Part shown: positions 33,736 through 44,926 of the stretch, piece after piece
How the letters are laid out: each line of letters begins with the position of its first letter
Position numbering within the stretch: the stretch's first letter is position 1
DNA from: Selenia dentaria
Lineage: Eukaryota; Arthropoda; Insecta; Lepidoptera; Geometridae
DNA: 64,000 bases
NCBI GenBank assembly: GCA_917880725.1
Contig: OU862886.1
Coordinates: 12,368,501 to 12,432,500 of the forward strand
Direction: 5' to 3'
Made by a program: the position numbers and the translations under genes
Notes under the pieces: model-generated
Seen by the model: only the letters and a program-made list of their open reading frames with translations
The model's database searches: none
What the model was told of the DNA's origin: nothing

Positions 33736-34896
33736 TATATTAATTATCAGAGTAAACACGAAATCATTTAACTATCGTGTCGTTAATGATGGAAAATGAG
33801 GAAGTGAATCAATACTATTCAGTTTTATGTTGGGTTTATTAGAGTAGTCTTTCCTACGATAGAGCCAAAAGGAGGGTTTCGATTTTACCTGGTATGTGTA
33901 TGGATATGTATGTTTATCTTTTCCCTTAAGGCACGGTCCAATCCTAATTTGAAAACAATTTTCGATGCTTTACATAAGGTTGAGAATTGCTTACTAGAAT
34001 GGACGACGTAATGCGAAAATTCAATTGAATACGTGCTAATACTTTTTATATTTATATCGTACAATCAAATCATTAAATTTTAATGATAAAGGAGTCCATA
34101 GTTCACTAGTAAATTTCATTGGTAATTCGAATGTGATACATTAATTAAAATGTATTTGCTCATAATTGAATAAATATGCTTTTTCCCACGAAGTACGTAA
34201 GAAAAATTGCAAAATTTAGGGAATGTTGCCGATTTTTTTCTATCGTGTACAAGCGTCGAAAAATAAGTTTTCGCGAAGTCGAATCATGAAATTTGGAACT
34301 CATTTCGCCTTAAAACTTCTCAACTACTACTATTATAATTTGACAAATATCATTGGAAGTGTCTGGAAATTTTTAGTGGTTTCCCAATAACATTTGTTGT
34401 GCAATTTCCATTCCTACCATTAATTATTGTACCACATAGTAATATATTACCTATGGGACGCCCTTTTAGTGCCTTGCTGATAATATAAGTAGCACTGCAA
34501 AACTGTGATTACTCAGTGTGACGCTTCCAACAGGTGCACAAACTTCTCGTTTCTTGAAAGTATTTTGTTGGGCTTCGACTGACTTTTACTATTTTATTCC
34601 CTTCTATGATAATAAAACACTGAGTGGTAATTTAGCTACAAGCGCATCTGGCATTATTCTGCCTACATTTTCACTCAACATGAGGCTAATCGATAAGGTT
34701 AGTATTATTGTTATGTTTATTTTGTGTTTGTATGCATTTTTGAATCATTAGAGATAATTCAAACGATTTATATGTATAGAAAACATCTTTGCTTGAAGCA
34801 TCAATCAAGAATTTTATAACGCGAAGGAGGTAGTAGTTCCTTTTAGTTACTATTTCAAGTCAACAAAATTCAAATCTCTATACAGGTACGATGGAC
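33736..34896. other. Non-coding, nothing recognised
   Basis: A 77-codon frame (34518-34751) has no recognisable feature. Confidence 0.5.
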
Positions 34897-35083
34897 ATCA
34901 TTTGTGTAGTAACCTGATGACTGATATACACACATACTCGTATATACACAACCAGACACAGGTCAAATAGACATATTTATGCACACAAATGTTCCCCCTG
35001 TCCGGGGATCGAATCAGGGACCAGCGGCACAGAATGCAGGGTAGTTATCAAATGCGCCAACCAGCCGGTCAGATACCAATAAT
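34897..35083 (-). mobile_element. tRNA-type SINE family S1, copy 2
   Basis: On minus: 'ctgaccggctggttggcgca', 'tctgtgccgctggtccctga', 'ttcgatccccggaca' (box-B-like), 'aacatttgtgtgcataaata' and 'tatatcagtcatcaggttac'. It matches 46576-46790. The head is related to a tRNA by its internal promoter boxes, but I cannot assign the parent tRNA. Confidence 0.75.
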
Positions 35084-36627
35084 CAATTTTTGACTTAATA
35101 TCAGATATTGTACATACAATAAAATTCAAGAGTATATAATAAAATTTAAAATACCAATACTTTTTATATTTTCAATTGTATGCACAAAGCGAATCCTCAG
35201 CTGCAATAACAGTTAAACGACGTTGGCAGGTGGCGGCGACTCCGCTGTTCCATAATGTGCTTTTTTGCTGCACTTGTACAACTGCGAGCCAATAACTCAC
35301 AGATTTAATTCTCTTGCATTCCCTGAACATTATGCAATACTTAGTCCACCTAAACCGCATATTGACATTTTTTATTTAAAATTGATAGCTATTTTATTCA
35401 ATTATGTTCAGTCTATAGTAAGAAAAAATGTGACTACTCTTAGCTTATTCTTGAGTGTTTATGACGTGCAAAGATGTTCTTGTTTGCTTTAGGTACATAT
35501 TTTTATACCTTAGTATGTGACAGAAACTACTCGTTCCAAAGTGTCCAAATTTTCTAAAAGATACTGCGCAGTGAGCTTGACATCTGGAGACTATTTTAAT
35601 ACGCTTTTGAATACGCATTTATTTTAACAAGGCAAGGTTTGTAAGGCAAAAACCAAAATATGACTATACTCCTTAATAAACGATTTTCCAGTCTACCATC
35701 TTTAATGGGTTCGGTGTATTCTGTTTAAAATTGTATATTACGTATATATCATGACAAAGATTTTGTGCCAAAAGGTGCATATGTTTTCCTGACTGCGGCA
35801 ATGTCCCAAAAGGCGGCTTTTGTGTTTGACCTGTATATGTAGGTACGGTAAGCGTAGATTTTATGCGCTTTAATGTAAGGACTGATTTCCGAAGCTGGAA
35901 TATATTAATTTAGTTCGTTTTCTTGTAACTACTGCATAGAAACTGGCTGTAGAAATATATTATATTCGCGTCATTAAGCTACCTACTAAAAATAATCGTA
36001 ATTAAAATAGCTGTAACGGCTGCAGATTAGTAACCACAAATCAAATTAATGACTGTAGTGCTTTAATTTCACTTTAACTGTATACAAATTTCCTCATATA
36101 AGTTTTTAAACTGACATGGTCACTTATGCAAGAATTAACTTTAGAAACGGGATATTTACCATGTCATAACAACACCTAGCCGTAGGTACTTCAGTTTACT
36201 CGTAAACATGACGCATGCAATTGTGCCGAAATATCGAGAGCTCAAATTAAATACAATACAGTCGTGGTAAATAGCCCGTTTCTAAAGTATCTTGCACTTT
36301 CCTAATACCTACTTAAGCTCATTAGAAAAGGACCTATTGATATCCGAGAGCGACGTGACACGAAATATTCGCCGTCTTGTTTTCCAATAAGCACCAAAAC
36401 GAGCACGTGTCGAATACGAGTACGCCTCGAAATATACGGTCCTGATAATATTTCATCATGTTACCGTACGAGAATCGAACAGGACTTCCGTTATTAAATC
36501 GAAGGTGTATAGCAGGTGTGCACGGAATATTACGTCAGTTGAAACCGTGATTTAAATATAGGTAGGTACTCGGTGCTTCTGTATTTTCAGACTTGCAACA
36601 TAATTTATTAATAGTTATTGTATAATA
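35084..36627. other. Non-coding, nothing recognised
   Basis: No gene or repeat recognised. Confidence 0.5.
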
Positions 36628-36780
36628 GTCGAAGCGCTTGTAATGAAACTTTCATTCTCAACTGACCAATAAGGGTAGATATGCAAACCTCTTGTGATCT
36701 CGACTTGGATGGGTGCCCGCTAGTGGAGTTTTGAACCTGAGCGCTTCCGTGATCTGTCGTTGGTATCGTTGTTTCTTTTA
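36628..36780 (+). mobile_element. 5S-derived SINE, head fragment
   Basis: 'cgaagcgcttgtaatgaaa', then a decayed middle, 'cgacttggatgggtgcccgc' (box-C position with two changes), 'tagtggagttttgaacctga' and 'gcgcttccgtg'. It ends before the 3' body, so it is 3'-truncated or fused. Confidence 0.7.
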
Positions 36781-36794
36781 GTTGTTTTGGGAGG

Positions 36795-36965
36795 CTTCGA
36801 GGTCAAAGTCAAAGGCAAAATCATTTATTCAATTTAGGCATCAAAGACGCACTTATGAACGTAAATTTTTCATTATAATGTACTTTAAAGACTACCGGCA
36901 CGTTCCAAAATATATAGAGCCTACCGAGAAGAAGCGGCAAGAAACTCGGGGCCATTCTTTTTATA
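36795..36965 (+). repeat. Dispersed repeat 'ggtcaaagtcaaaggcaaaatc' type
   Basis: 'tcaaagtcaaaggcaaaatc', 'atttattcaatttaggcatc', 'aaagactaccggcacgttcc' and 'gagaagaagcggcaagaaac' in the order of a common lepidopteran interspersed repeat. The overlapping 66-codon frame is incidental. Confidence 0.7.
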
Positions 36966-37074
36966 TAGATGTTTTTACTTAGGTACTACCATTATTAGCT
37001 CCAGTGTATTGCCTTACAAAAGAGAACATAATAATGGTATCAGTAGGGCAAGACACGCTACACTTTGACATCTT

Positions 37075-37245
37075 AGGCTGGATTTCACCGTTGATGTAAA
37101 CACGATCAATTTGTGCTCTAAACTCCTTTACGCATCCAAACGAGTACTGTTTGTACGTTTTGGCATTCTTTTTTCAAAATAAATGTCACCTTTCAAGTTT
37201 AACGTTGATTAAAGCCAAACCGATTTCACCGGCTTTTTGCAGCTG
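37075..37245. repeat. Dispersed repeat family G, copy 1 (MITE-like)
   Basis: 'taggctggatttcaccgttg', 'gcatccaaacgagtactgtt', 'accgatttcaccggcttttt'. The interior matches 39400-39625 in inverse orientation ('ctcgtttggatgcatttacg', 'acggtgaaatcggccctta'). 'gatttcaccg' occurs near both ends. Confidence 0.6.
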
Positions 37246-37314
37246 ACTTTTGAATGCGTTCACGTAAATAAAGATGACATAAACTCAGTCAAATGTGAGG
37301 CAGTAATATACGAC

Positions 37315-38092
37315 CACTAGAATGTACAGCCAAGTATTGCACAACCCGTATTGTGCAGCCCGTATTCCATGTACATGGCCTCGGAATATTTGGCTGTGCA
37401 ATACGGGTCGTACAATCCGGCCTGAGCAAAAAAGGTACGGGGTGACAATGCACAGCCAGGAATGTACAGCCCGTATTCCATGTACATGGCTTCGAAATGA
37501 TGGGATGTGCAATACGGGGCGTGCATTATTGGTCGCGTAATACTGGCACGGACCGACTTTGCACGGCCTGGAATGTACGGCCCAGAATTGGAAGCCAACC
37601 ATAGACAAACATAGAATCTCTACTTGCCGTCTTTGCGATGCCCCGTTTTTCTAAGGCGAGTGATCAAGATCGATCGGTACCTACAAAATTATGTTTTGTT
37701 TAATGTAGTATTTTTATGACTAGTCTAGGGCACAGTCATATATATTTACGACGACGAGCGAAGCGAGGAGGAGTGTTAGGTTACTTGTTATATCAACGCG
37801 CAAGCCGAGCGAGCGTAGCGACCGTGCCGCGGCAGCGGCCGGTGAAGCGCTAGAATCGAATTGCTCGCACAAAGTAAACTAGGCATCATTTTTGACAGTG
37901 TACACGGAATACGGGCTGTACATTCCTGGCTGTGCATTGTCACCCTGTACCGTTTTTGCTCAGGCCGGATTACAGGCCGGTACAGCCCGTATTCCGTGTA
38001 CATGACCTCGGAATATCGGGCTGTGCAATAAGGGGCGTACAATACGGGTCGTACATTATTTGGTTGCGCAATACTGGCTGTACAATATAGTG
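37315..38092. mobile_element. Fold-back element built from nested palindromic units
   Basis: Terminal inverted repeats at 37315-37346 and 38062-38092 (few mismatches). Arms contain several hairpins of the form 'tgtacagcccgtattcc', a TGTACA-centred loop, then 'ggaatatygggctgtgca' (about 37347-37405, 37461-37512, 37980-38030). A 72-bp inner block (37412-37483) recurs almost unchanged in inverse orientation at 37897-37969. The centre (37740-37870) holds 'acgacgagcgaagcgagga' and a GC-rich patch. The long minus frames here arise because the units lack stops. Class unknown. Confidence 0.8.
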
Positions 38093-38948
38093 ACTCCAGT
38101 CAATAACCATTAGGTTTAGATTCTAAATTCATATTTTTTTAAATTAGAATTTAGTATAGCTATTTGGTGTTCCAATGATCTTATAATTAAAGAGGTAGAT
38201 TCGTTATGTTAGTACTAACGAGAAGTCAATGTTGTCTTAGCTTTTGCGTATACAAGAACGTATTTTGCTGAGGTTCAGACCTCAAATCAAAAGTTAGAAA
38301 AACTGAATGGAGTAGGTAAGCGAGAAATACATATTTTATTGAACATGGACTTTTAATTAAAAATCCAGGCAAGAGTTAACTTGATATACGTAACTTTTTA
38401 TTAATTTGTATTATTTCATTTCCTTTTATGTTTCTATCTAACGTAACGATCTGTGACCTATAATTGAATAATTATGAATAAATATGTTTATCTCTTTATC
38501 TGTTTATCGGAGAGCCTGATCAGTAGGTCAAATCAAAGTGCTAGTGAAAGCGAGATAAATATATTCCGCTGCTTCGCTATGATGAATGTAGAGTAATTAT
38601 AGAACATTACTAGTTAATTGTAATAACATTACATTACAGTTGAGCCATTTAAAAAACCCTACACTTGCACACTCACGATCTACATCACTTTATGAGGACA
38701 TTATCTTTTCAAACCAACAAAAACAAAAGATATTTTTTTAAATGCCTTCTTGGTGTAAATTTAGAAATTATGTAATCTTTTTTCTATAGCGTTTTGATTT
38801 AGTTCGGCTGCACGCACGTATAAACAAACTCAACATGTAATATTGTATCATGCAATGTGTGGTAGTACCTGTATTAGGACTATGATAACTTACAAACCAT
38901 TATCTGTTAGTAACATTATTTCGTGGTAGTTACTACTGACTTGATCTA
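38093..38948. other. Non-coding spacer
   Basis: Nothing recognised. Confidence 0.5.
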
Positions 38949-39122
38949 ACAAGCTGCGCTTCGCGGTAATGGATGATGATGATGATGAATCAAAATAAAT
39001 GGCACAGTTCAACAGGGATAATGTAGGATCCTAATGTTAATGTTTTTCAGTATATTCGGAGTCTATTCAATTCAAACAAACAAACGATCAAACAAATCTT
39101 TCCTCTTTATAATATTAGTGAG
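38949..39122 (+). repeat. Dispersed repeat family H, copy 1
   Basis: 'aagctgcgcttcgcggtaat', a (GAT)n run, and the end 'caaatctttcctctttataa' with 'tattagt'. It matches 43139-43330 (plus) and 57845-58022 (minus). Confidence 0.65.
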
Positions 39123-39399
39123 TATAGATAGATATAACTCCAATAGAATTTCGCTATATTATGTGTACGGTGTTATTTTTATGCGCGGCATGAAGACGGG
39201 CATTGACGGATTTCTCTATAATTGCTTTATATTTAATAAATAAATAACTGATGATTAAAAATTAGTACTTGATATTTTTATGCTGTGCTTATACGCGGGT
39301 ACCACATCTACTCTATCTTTTTATATAATATCAATGATTTTATCCTGACAGACACCAACATTGACAACTCCTCAAACCCGTTTTGAGACGTAAAACCAT
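39123..39399. other. Non-coding spacer
   Basis: Nothing recognised. Confidence 0.5.
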
Positions 39400-39625
39400 C
39401 AGAATTGGGCGTTCAGAATGTTAAACGAGTGATAGCGATAACTTCGGTAAGTGTCCGCTGGTGAAATGCAAAATGTACGAACAGTTCTCGTTTGGATGCA
39501 TTTACGAGTTTAGCTCCAATGGATCATGTGAATTTAAGGGTGACATCCGGCCTTAAACTGATTTTCCCAGAAACGAGTGTGGTTACACGCGTCTTATGAT
39601 ACGGTGAAATCGGCCCTTAGTACAC
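39400..39625. repeat. Dispersed repeat family G, copy 2
   Basis: 'gtacgaacagttctcgtttg', 'gatgcatttacgagttta', 'gggtgacatccggcc' and 'acggtgaaatcggccctta'. Its inverse orientation matches 37075-37245. It abuts the LINE fragment at 39648. Confidence 0.6.
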
Positions 39626-39647
39626 GAGAAGGTAGATCCTGGAGTGA

Positions 39648-39905
39648 TCAGTCCCAAGCTTTTTTATCCTCCAAGTAATCCGAAATTTTGTCATAACCTT
39701 TTTGACAGAGTTTAGTTTTAATAGTAATTTTAAACTTATTAATAGGCAAATCTCGGATAACGTTGGGAACTTTATTATAGAATCGTATACATTGTCCCAT
39801 AAAAGAATGACTTATTCTCTGAAGACGCGTTACATGTACGGATAGCTTATGCTTATTTCGCATGTTGATGGAATGAGCATCATTCCTTTTGAGGATGAAG
39901 ATGCT
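39648..39905 (-). pseudogene. jockey/CR1-like LINE polyprotein C-terminus
   Basis: Minus-strand reading: SIFILKRNDAHSINMRNKHK, SVHVTRLQRISHSFMGQCIR, FYNKVPNVIRDLPINKFK, then KKAWD and a stop. H-I-TR-K-KL, FYNK-P and LP-NKFK are the usual final motifs of these LINE proteins. There is no catalytic core. It is intact over about 85 codons but severely truncated at 5'. Confidence 0.85.
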
Positions 39906-40378
39906 CTCAATTCAATTTAACTCAAACACTTTTTTTGCAAGAATATGGGTACAATAAGATCTTTAACAATATTTGAAGTCCGCCATAACAATCTCGTATG
40001 AGGTATGCAAATGTCAATATAGAAATAGCTAAAATGTCATCACTATGTATCAACTATGATGTCCATTAACTATTTGTCATGGTATATGTAATGTCATGGT
40101 AAACCTACATGATGTTTTCTTCAGGAAATCCTTAACTGAATAAAACCTCTCGCTCACTAAAACTCAACTACTCTCTCTAAAACTTTGAAAACAGCGTCGG
40201 TCACTATAAGAAAGTCATAGCTTAGCCTCCAAGATGCACTAAGTTGTACTCTTCTCTCTGAGAAAAAGGCACGTTCCAGTAATGAGAACATAATGGCTGA
40301 TTATCACACTAATAAATGAAGGCGAAAAAGTTTGTGTGTTTGTTACTTCTTCAGGCTCAAACTGCTGGCTTAATGATG
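39906..40378. other. Non-coding spacer with part of family K
   Basis: 'ataaatgaaggcgaaaaagt' and 'ttgtgtgtttgttacttctt' (about 40310-40350) are of the family K type. Confidence 0.4.
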
Positions 40379-40693
40379 TGCGGTGTTCTGGCAACTGGAA
40401 AGGCAAGACGATGTGCTTATTACCTCGATAAATAGCTGCAGGGCTATTAGGTGTCATAGTTGCTAACAAATGTTGATTGAAAACTTGAAAAATGGCGGCT
40501 CTATGTCACTTTAATTGTCAGCTCCAGTCATCAACTTACTAACAATTTTGCTTACTGGAGTTGTCAAAACTGACCGCCATTTTGCAAGATTTTTATCAAC
40601 ATTTGTTAGCAACTATGACACCTAATAGCCCTGCAGCTATTTATCGAGGTAATAAGCACATCGTCTTGCCTTTCCAGTTGCCAGAACACCGCA
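40379..40693. repeat. Perfect 99-bp inverted repeat with 117-bp spacer
   Basis: Arms 40379-40477 and 40595-40693 are exact reverse complements by eye. Arms begin 'tgcggtgttctggcaactgg'. Pairing continues imperfectly for about 20 bp into the spacer (both sides reach a 'aaaatggcgg' phrase). Both arms translate to the same peptide (ATMTPNSPAAIYRGNKHIV), only because they are the same sequence. The right arm abuts an RTE-like scrap at 40697. Confidence 0.95.
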
Positions 40694-40696
40694 CCA

Positions 40697-41000
40697 ATGA
40701 ATCTATACTAGCTGCACTAAAAATCAATGCAAGACTACACACCACATGCCTCCGAAGAATTTTCGACTTCCTTGGCCATATAGCACGAAAGAGTGACAAC
40801 AACATGAAGAAGTTGTTGCTGACCGGCAAGGTGGAAGGAATCAAAGGGTCGATCCCCCATGCGATGGTCAGACCAAATTCGTACCCTACTCAACACCACC
40901 GTATGTGAAGCCATTCATGCTGCCGAGGATTGATCAACGTGGCGTGATGTGGTCTTCCAAAAAATACTCCGTAGGGGTCACGACCCTCAGCATTGAGGAT
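40697..41000 (+). pseudogene. RTE-like reverse transcriptase C-terminus, fragment 3
   Basis: Reads NARLHTTCLRRIFDFLGHIA, RKSDNNMKKLLLTGKVEG, then after a frameshift SPMRWSDQIRTLLNTTVCEA and RRGHDPQH with a stop. Homologous to 3331-3525 and 15403-15639, with the same GHI-RKSDN, RW-DQI and HDPQ order. Frameshifted and without catalytic domains. Confidence 0.85.
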
Positions 41001-43138
41001 ATACGACGCAAGGAGGAGGATTACCTTTCAGGATTTGGAAGGCAATACGACTTTACATTCCATTGACTTTTTTTTCGCTTCAAGTTCCAGTACGACGTAC
41101 CCTTGTTGACGTATCTCTTTACTTGATACTTTAAAAAAGGCGATTGATATAATTAAGTTTTCTTGATATGGTTCGTGTAACGATGAGTGTGATGTGTTCG
41201 TGTTATGATTTAAAAGACCTTGAGAATAGCGGTACAATTTGACATGGTCTGCTGTGCACAGCATACATGTGCCATTTCGCTGTGGAATATTTGCAATTGA
41301 ACTCAGCACGTCCCATTCAAAGGCTGCGCTTCAGTACGAGAGGTAGGGAGCAATTGATGGTTGGCACATAGTGGACAATTTGAATAATTTCTGTGTGGTT
41401 TGGAGAGCATGTCCGTCTGGAAGAGAAACTCTTTAGAGACCAAATACCAATTCAGACATTTTACTGAAGGAAATAGTATTCTTATTTGAATTACGGTACG
41501 GCTATTGCCGATTATTTTTGTCGTTATAAAGCAGTATCTGTGCAAGAAGGATTGTTTTAACCTCAACATAATGTGATCGTTGTGTAGTATCATTTCGTGT
41601 CAAGTTTTATGCTCATTTGTACAGGCACTAAGAACGTTGTCGCCACTTTGACTTAATTTTATTATTAATCAGACGATCATGATCATAGTCCATAGCTGAC
41701 TATCGTCATAAATAAAGGTGAGTCACAGACTTTTTGAATTCCTATATATTAAACTGGTGACTCACTCGGTGGTCTTTCAATCTATCTGTCTATCTATCTA
41801 TCTATCTGTAACCCACCTGTAGGTCCTATTAACAAACTTATTTGCTAATTAAATTATAATATTTCTATATCTCAATATCTATGTCTCTCATGTCATCTCT
41901 TGTCATCTCACAGTATGAACTGAAACACGATCCACCATATTTATATATTATTAAAAAATATAAAAACGACTTCCACTAATGAAATGTAAAATAACCTCTA
42001 AATAATCAAGTTCTGACAATATTTAACCCTTTCAAGTTATATTATTAATGAACAAAATAGGTACGGTACATGTTTTAACATATGACGATCAAATTTTACT
42101 GGGACCATCTTAAGTGTATATTCATGATTATGTATACAAGAAAAACCATTAAAATGGTTTCAAAATCCCCATAAACAGCATTAATGTACACGAAATGTTG
42201 TAATATTATTAAAGGGTGCAACCGAAATCAGAATGAGCTAAGTGTAATTTCCATGTTGTCTTTACCTTCCAAAAATATTTCCTTATATATTTGCGAGAGA
42301 AGTATGGTTATTGTTATGAAAATCTGAGTTGATGTGGGTATATTAATCTGGATTTTGGCAAACAGCTCCGTCATCCCTTCGTCACTTGCTGTTCTTATAT
42401 TAAGAAAAATAATATAAGATTATAATATTATGAGTACCGTTCCAGTTCTGGAGATTGCTTTCATTATAACGGCATTTATGATTTTAACTAGCTTTGCCGT
42501 AGGCTTATATAGGAATAAAAAGTAATATTTATTTTATTATTAGATATTCCAAGTTAAAGAAAATTATTTTCTCTATTAACAATGTAAAAAAGTAATTTTC
42601 TTTCTGTAATTTCGGAGTGCAGAAGTTAGACACAAATATCTATCCATGCGTTCAGACATCCTTTCACTTTTATAATATGAGTGTGTTAATGAGATAGTGT
42701 GACCTAGACTAGTATGGAACTACTTGCATCTACTTCATTGAGGATGCCTAAATTTTGGATACAATATTACAAGAGACGTGCGCAGGTACTCAAGGATGAG
42801 ATATTGGATTTCGTGCTGCAACCTGTTAGCCGCTATCATACGGCAATCGGGGCAATAGCACGCATTTTGCCACAATCAATTATATTAATAATATGTTCAT
42901 AACCATTGCACACATTAAATTTAACTATTGTTACGACAGTATGTACGTATTTTTTGTCATCTTAGTTTTATCTAACTTTCTTGTGCTATTCTTCGTTTAT
43001 TTTATATTCAGTCAAGTATTTCACCTGACTATCCATAACTAATGTATCTTTAGTTACCTTCAGTGCATCTTTAATTTAAACCCAAATGCCAACCATTCAG
43101 TTCTTTTTTTGTTGTTGAATGATTATTTGCTTTGAAAT
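41001..43138. other. Non-coding, nothing recognised
   Basis: A (TCTA)n microsatellite lies at about 41777-41808. The minus frames at 41028-41593 and the plus frame 42714-42902 carry no motif I recognise and are not called. Confidence 0.45.
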
Positions 43139-43330
43139 ACTAGCTGCTCTCCGCGGTATCACCCGCACGGTGATGGATGATGATGATGATGATGAATCTT
43201 ATATAGCCTATGTTACTCACGGTAAATGTGGCTTTCCAATAGTGAATGAATTTTTGAAATCAGTCCAGTACTTTTTGAACCAACTCATTACAAACATACT
43301 TACAAATCCTTCCTCTTTATAATATTAGTA
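43139..43330 (+). repeat. Dispersed repeat family H, copy 2
   Basis: 'actagctgctctccgcggta', 'tcacccgcacggtgatggat', a (GAT)n run, 'tatatagcctatgttactca', 'gaaatcagtccagtactttt' and 'cctctttataatattagta'. This is the fullest plus-strand copy; both ends show ACTA/TAGT. Confidence 0.75.
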
Positions 43331-44399
43331 TATATTTCCCTTCCTTGCACACGTTGAGGTTGCAGTTAAAATAGTGTAAAGATTCCTTATACTAAGAACC
43401 CAAGTTTAAAAAATGGGAGATCCCACCTGATGAGCGCACTGCTGGCCAAACAGAGCTTGGCAACGTAGCAGCTGTAATTATAGACACACCCGACACTATT
43501 AGACACATGACTCGCTTTTTAATTCATTAATTGTGTGAATAAGGTGCTCTTTTTGAACTGATCAAAACTTTGCAATTTTACGTTCTCTACAATACAAATT
43601 AATAGTGCTGAGCTGACTGTCCCCACATTTTATTTACGTTTTACGCACGCTTTCATTTCACCGACCCTAATAAAAGAGATACGGATCTTTGATAGCTCAT
43701 TTGTGTCATTACATTAAAACATATAAAGATCTTTATGTCGGTATTATGAAATTGGGATCATATTGTACATGGGGTATTTTATAGCTGGCTGGGTTTTGAT
43801 TGGGAAGATTTTGATAAAATTATTACAATTATAACAAGGGATTTTTAATTGCGTTGGAAGTGTCACAGAATAAATAATATCACTACGGCTGTTTTGAATT
43901 TTCATATATCTTGCGAGTCTAAAAAGAGGTTCTCGTAATATGATCATACTTCTTTATGTATTTTTAGCATATTTTTTTAGGAAAAACATTTTTATTCTAA
44001 TCACAACATTCCTACTTTTATTCTATTGAGGTTGGTACGCATATTATATCTTTCACTACACAGTCTACTACACACACACGTATTGTCAGAGGCTTGCTGT
44101 TTTCTAAACATTAAATTAAGCTAAAACAGATTTTAACATTATTTTGCAATTGCCATTAAATAGAGTTAAATAAAATATGGTGGTTTAATTAGTTTGAAAA
44201 GATGAATCTTTTTGGTTTTCGGTCGTTTTTTGTTCAGATATGCATAAGTGTCTGTTCTTGCGTGTTTGTGAACACGAACACCGCTTGTATTTAGATATTG
44301 TGAAGTCAAACTTCTAACAATTTTTAGCCATTTTCATGCGTTGGAATCAAGGTCTGTCCATATGGGCAAGTAATTAGTATTGTTGTGATACGACTTTTG
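43331..44399. other. Non-coding, nothing recognised
   Basis: No gene or repeat recognised. Confidence 0.5.
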
Positions 44400-44670
44400 C
44401 AGAGCCCGCCTGTGGAAGTGCCATACCTTTGCCAGTTATAAAAACGTGAAGCAGTACCAAGTGTAAAACCTTACTGTGTTTCGTTGAAAGGCAACATTTC
44501 TAGCGTAATCACAGGGTAAGAGATTTAACATCTTATAACTAAGAGTGACGACACGTGTGCAGTGCATTATCATGCAGGGGAACTCTTATGTAGTTTAAAA
44601 CTTTGAATGGCACTGAGCTTTCATAGGCAACCTTGATGCTTAACATCAGGCGAGCGACTTGCTCTTCCCG
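44400..44670 (+). repeat. LINE/SINE 3'-end remnant
   Basis: 'gtgaagcagtaccaagtgta', 'actgtgtttcgttgaaaggc', 'acaggg..agagatttaaca', 'ccttgatgcttaacatcagg' and 'cgagcgacttgctc'. It is the same kind of 3' end as 17770-18035 but diverged. Confidence 0.5.
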
Positions 44671-44686
44671 TCACGTGACATAAAAA

Positions 44687-44926
44687 CAAGTACAATTTGA
44701 AAAATTTTATACCGACTTCCATTCTATTCAGTTATTGGAGTGTGTCAAACTACTGGACCGAATTTGATGAAATTTAAATGGGACCACACCACCAAGCACC
44801 ACCTTTCAAGCAAAAAAAGTATTTTGGAAATCGGTTCATCCAGTTAAAAGTTATGAAAGGTAACAAACATAAAAAAACATACAGTCGAATTGAGTACCTC
44901 CTTCTTTTTTGGAAGTCGGTAGAGAA
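44687..44926 (-). mobile_element. MITE family M1, copy 4
   Basis: 'acaagtacaatttgaaaaat', 'taccgacttccattctattc' (44710 on), 'gaatttgatgaaatttaaat' and 'ttttttggaagtcggtagag'. The inverted repeats 44710-44721 and 44910-44921 are perfect here, making this the best reference copy. Confidence 0.9.

Noticed and set aside
37285..37608. Overlapping minus frames of 107 and 93 codons
   Set aside because: They arise from palindromic repeat units lacking stops. The peptides are repetitive and readable in several frames.
40239..40908. Two opposite-strand frames encoding the same peptide (ATMTPNSPAAIYRG...)
   Set aside because: The identity is due to the perfect inverted repeat, not to a duplicated gene.
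41028..41593. Two adjacent minus frames of 93 and 96 codons
   Set aside because: No family signature and no conserved motif. They overlap only slightly and in different frames, so I cannot support a gene.
42714..42902. 62-codon plus frame (MELLASTSLRMPKFW...)
   Set aside because: Looked briefly like a retroelement linker but has no motif I can match.
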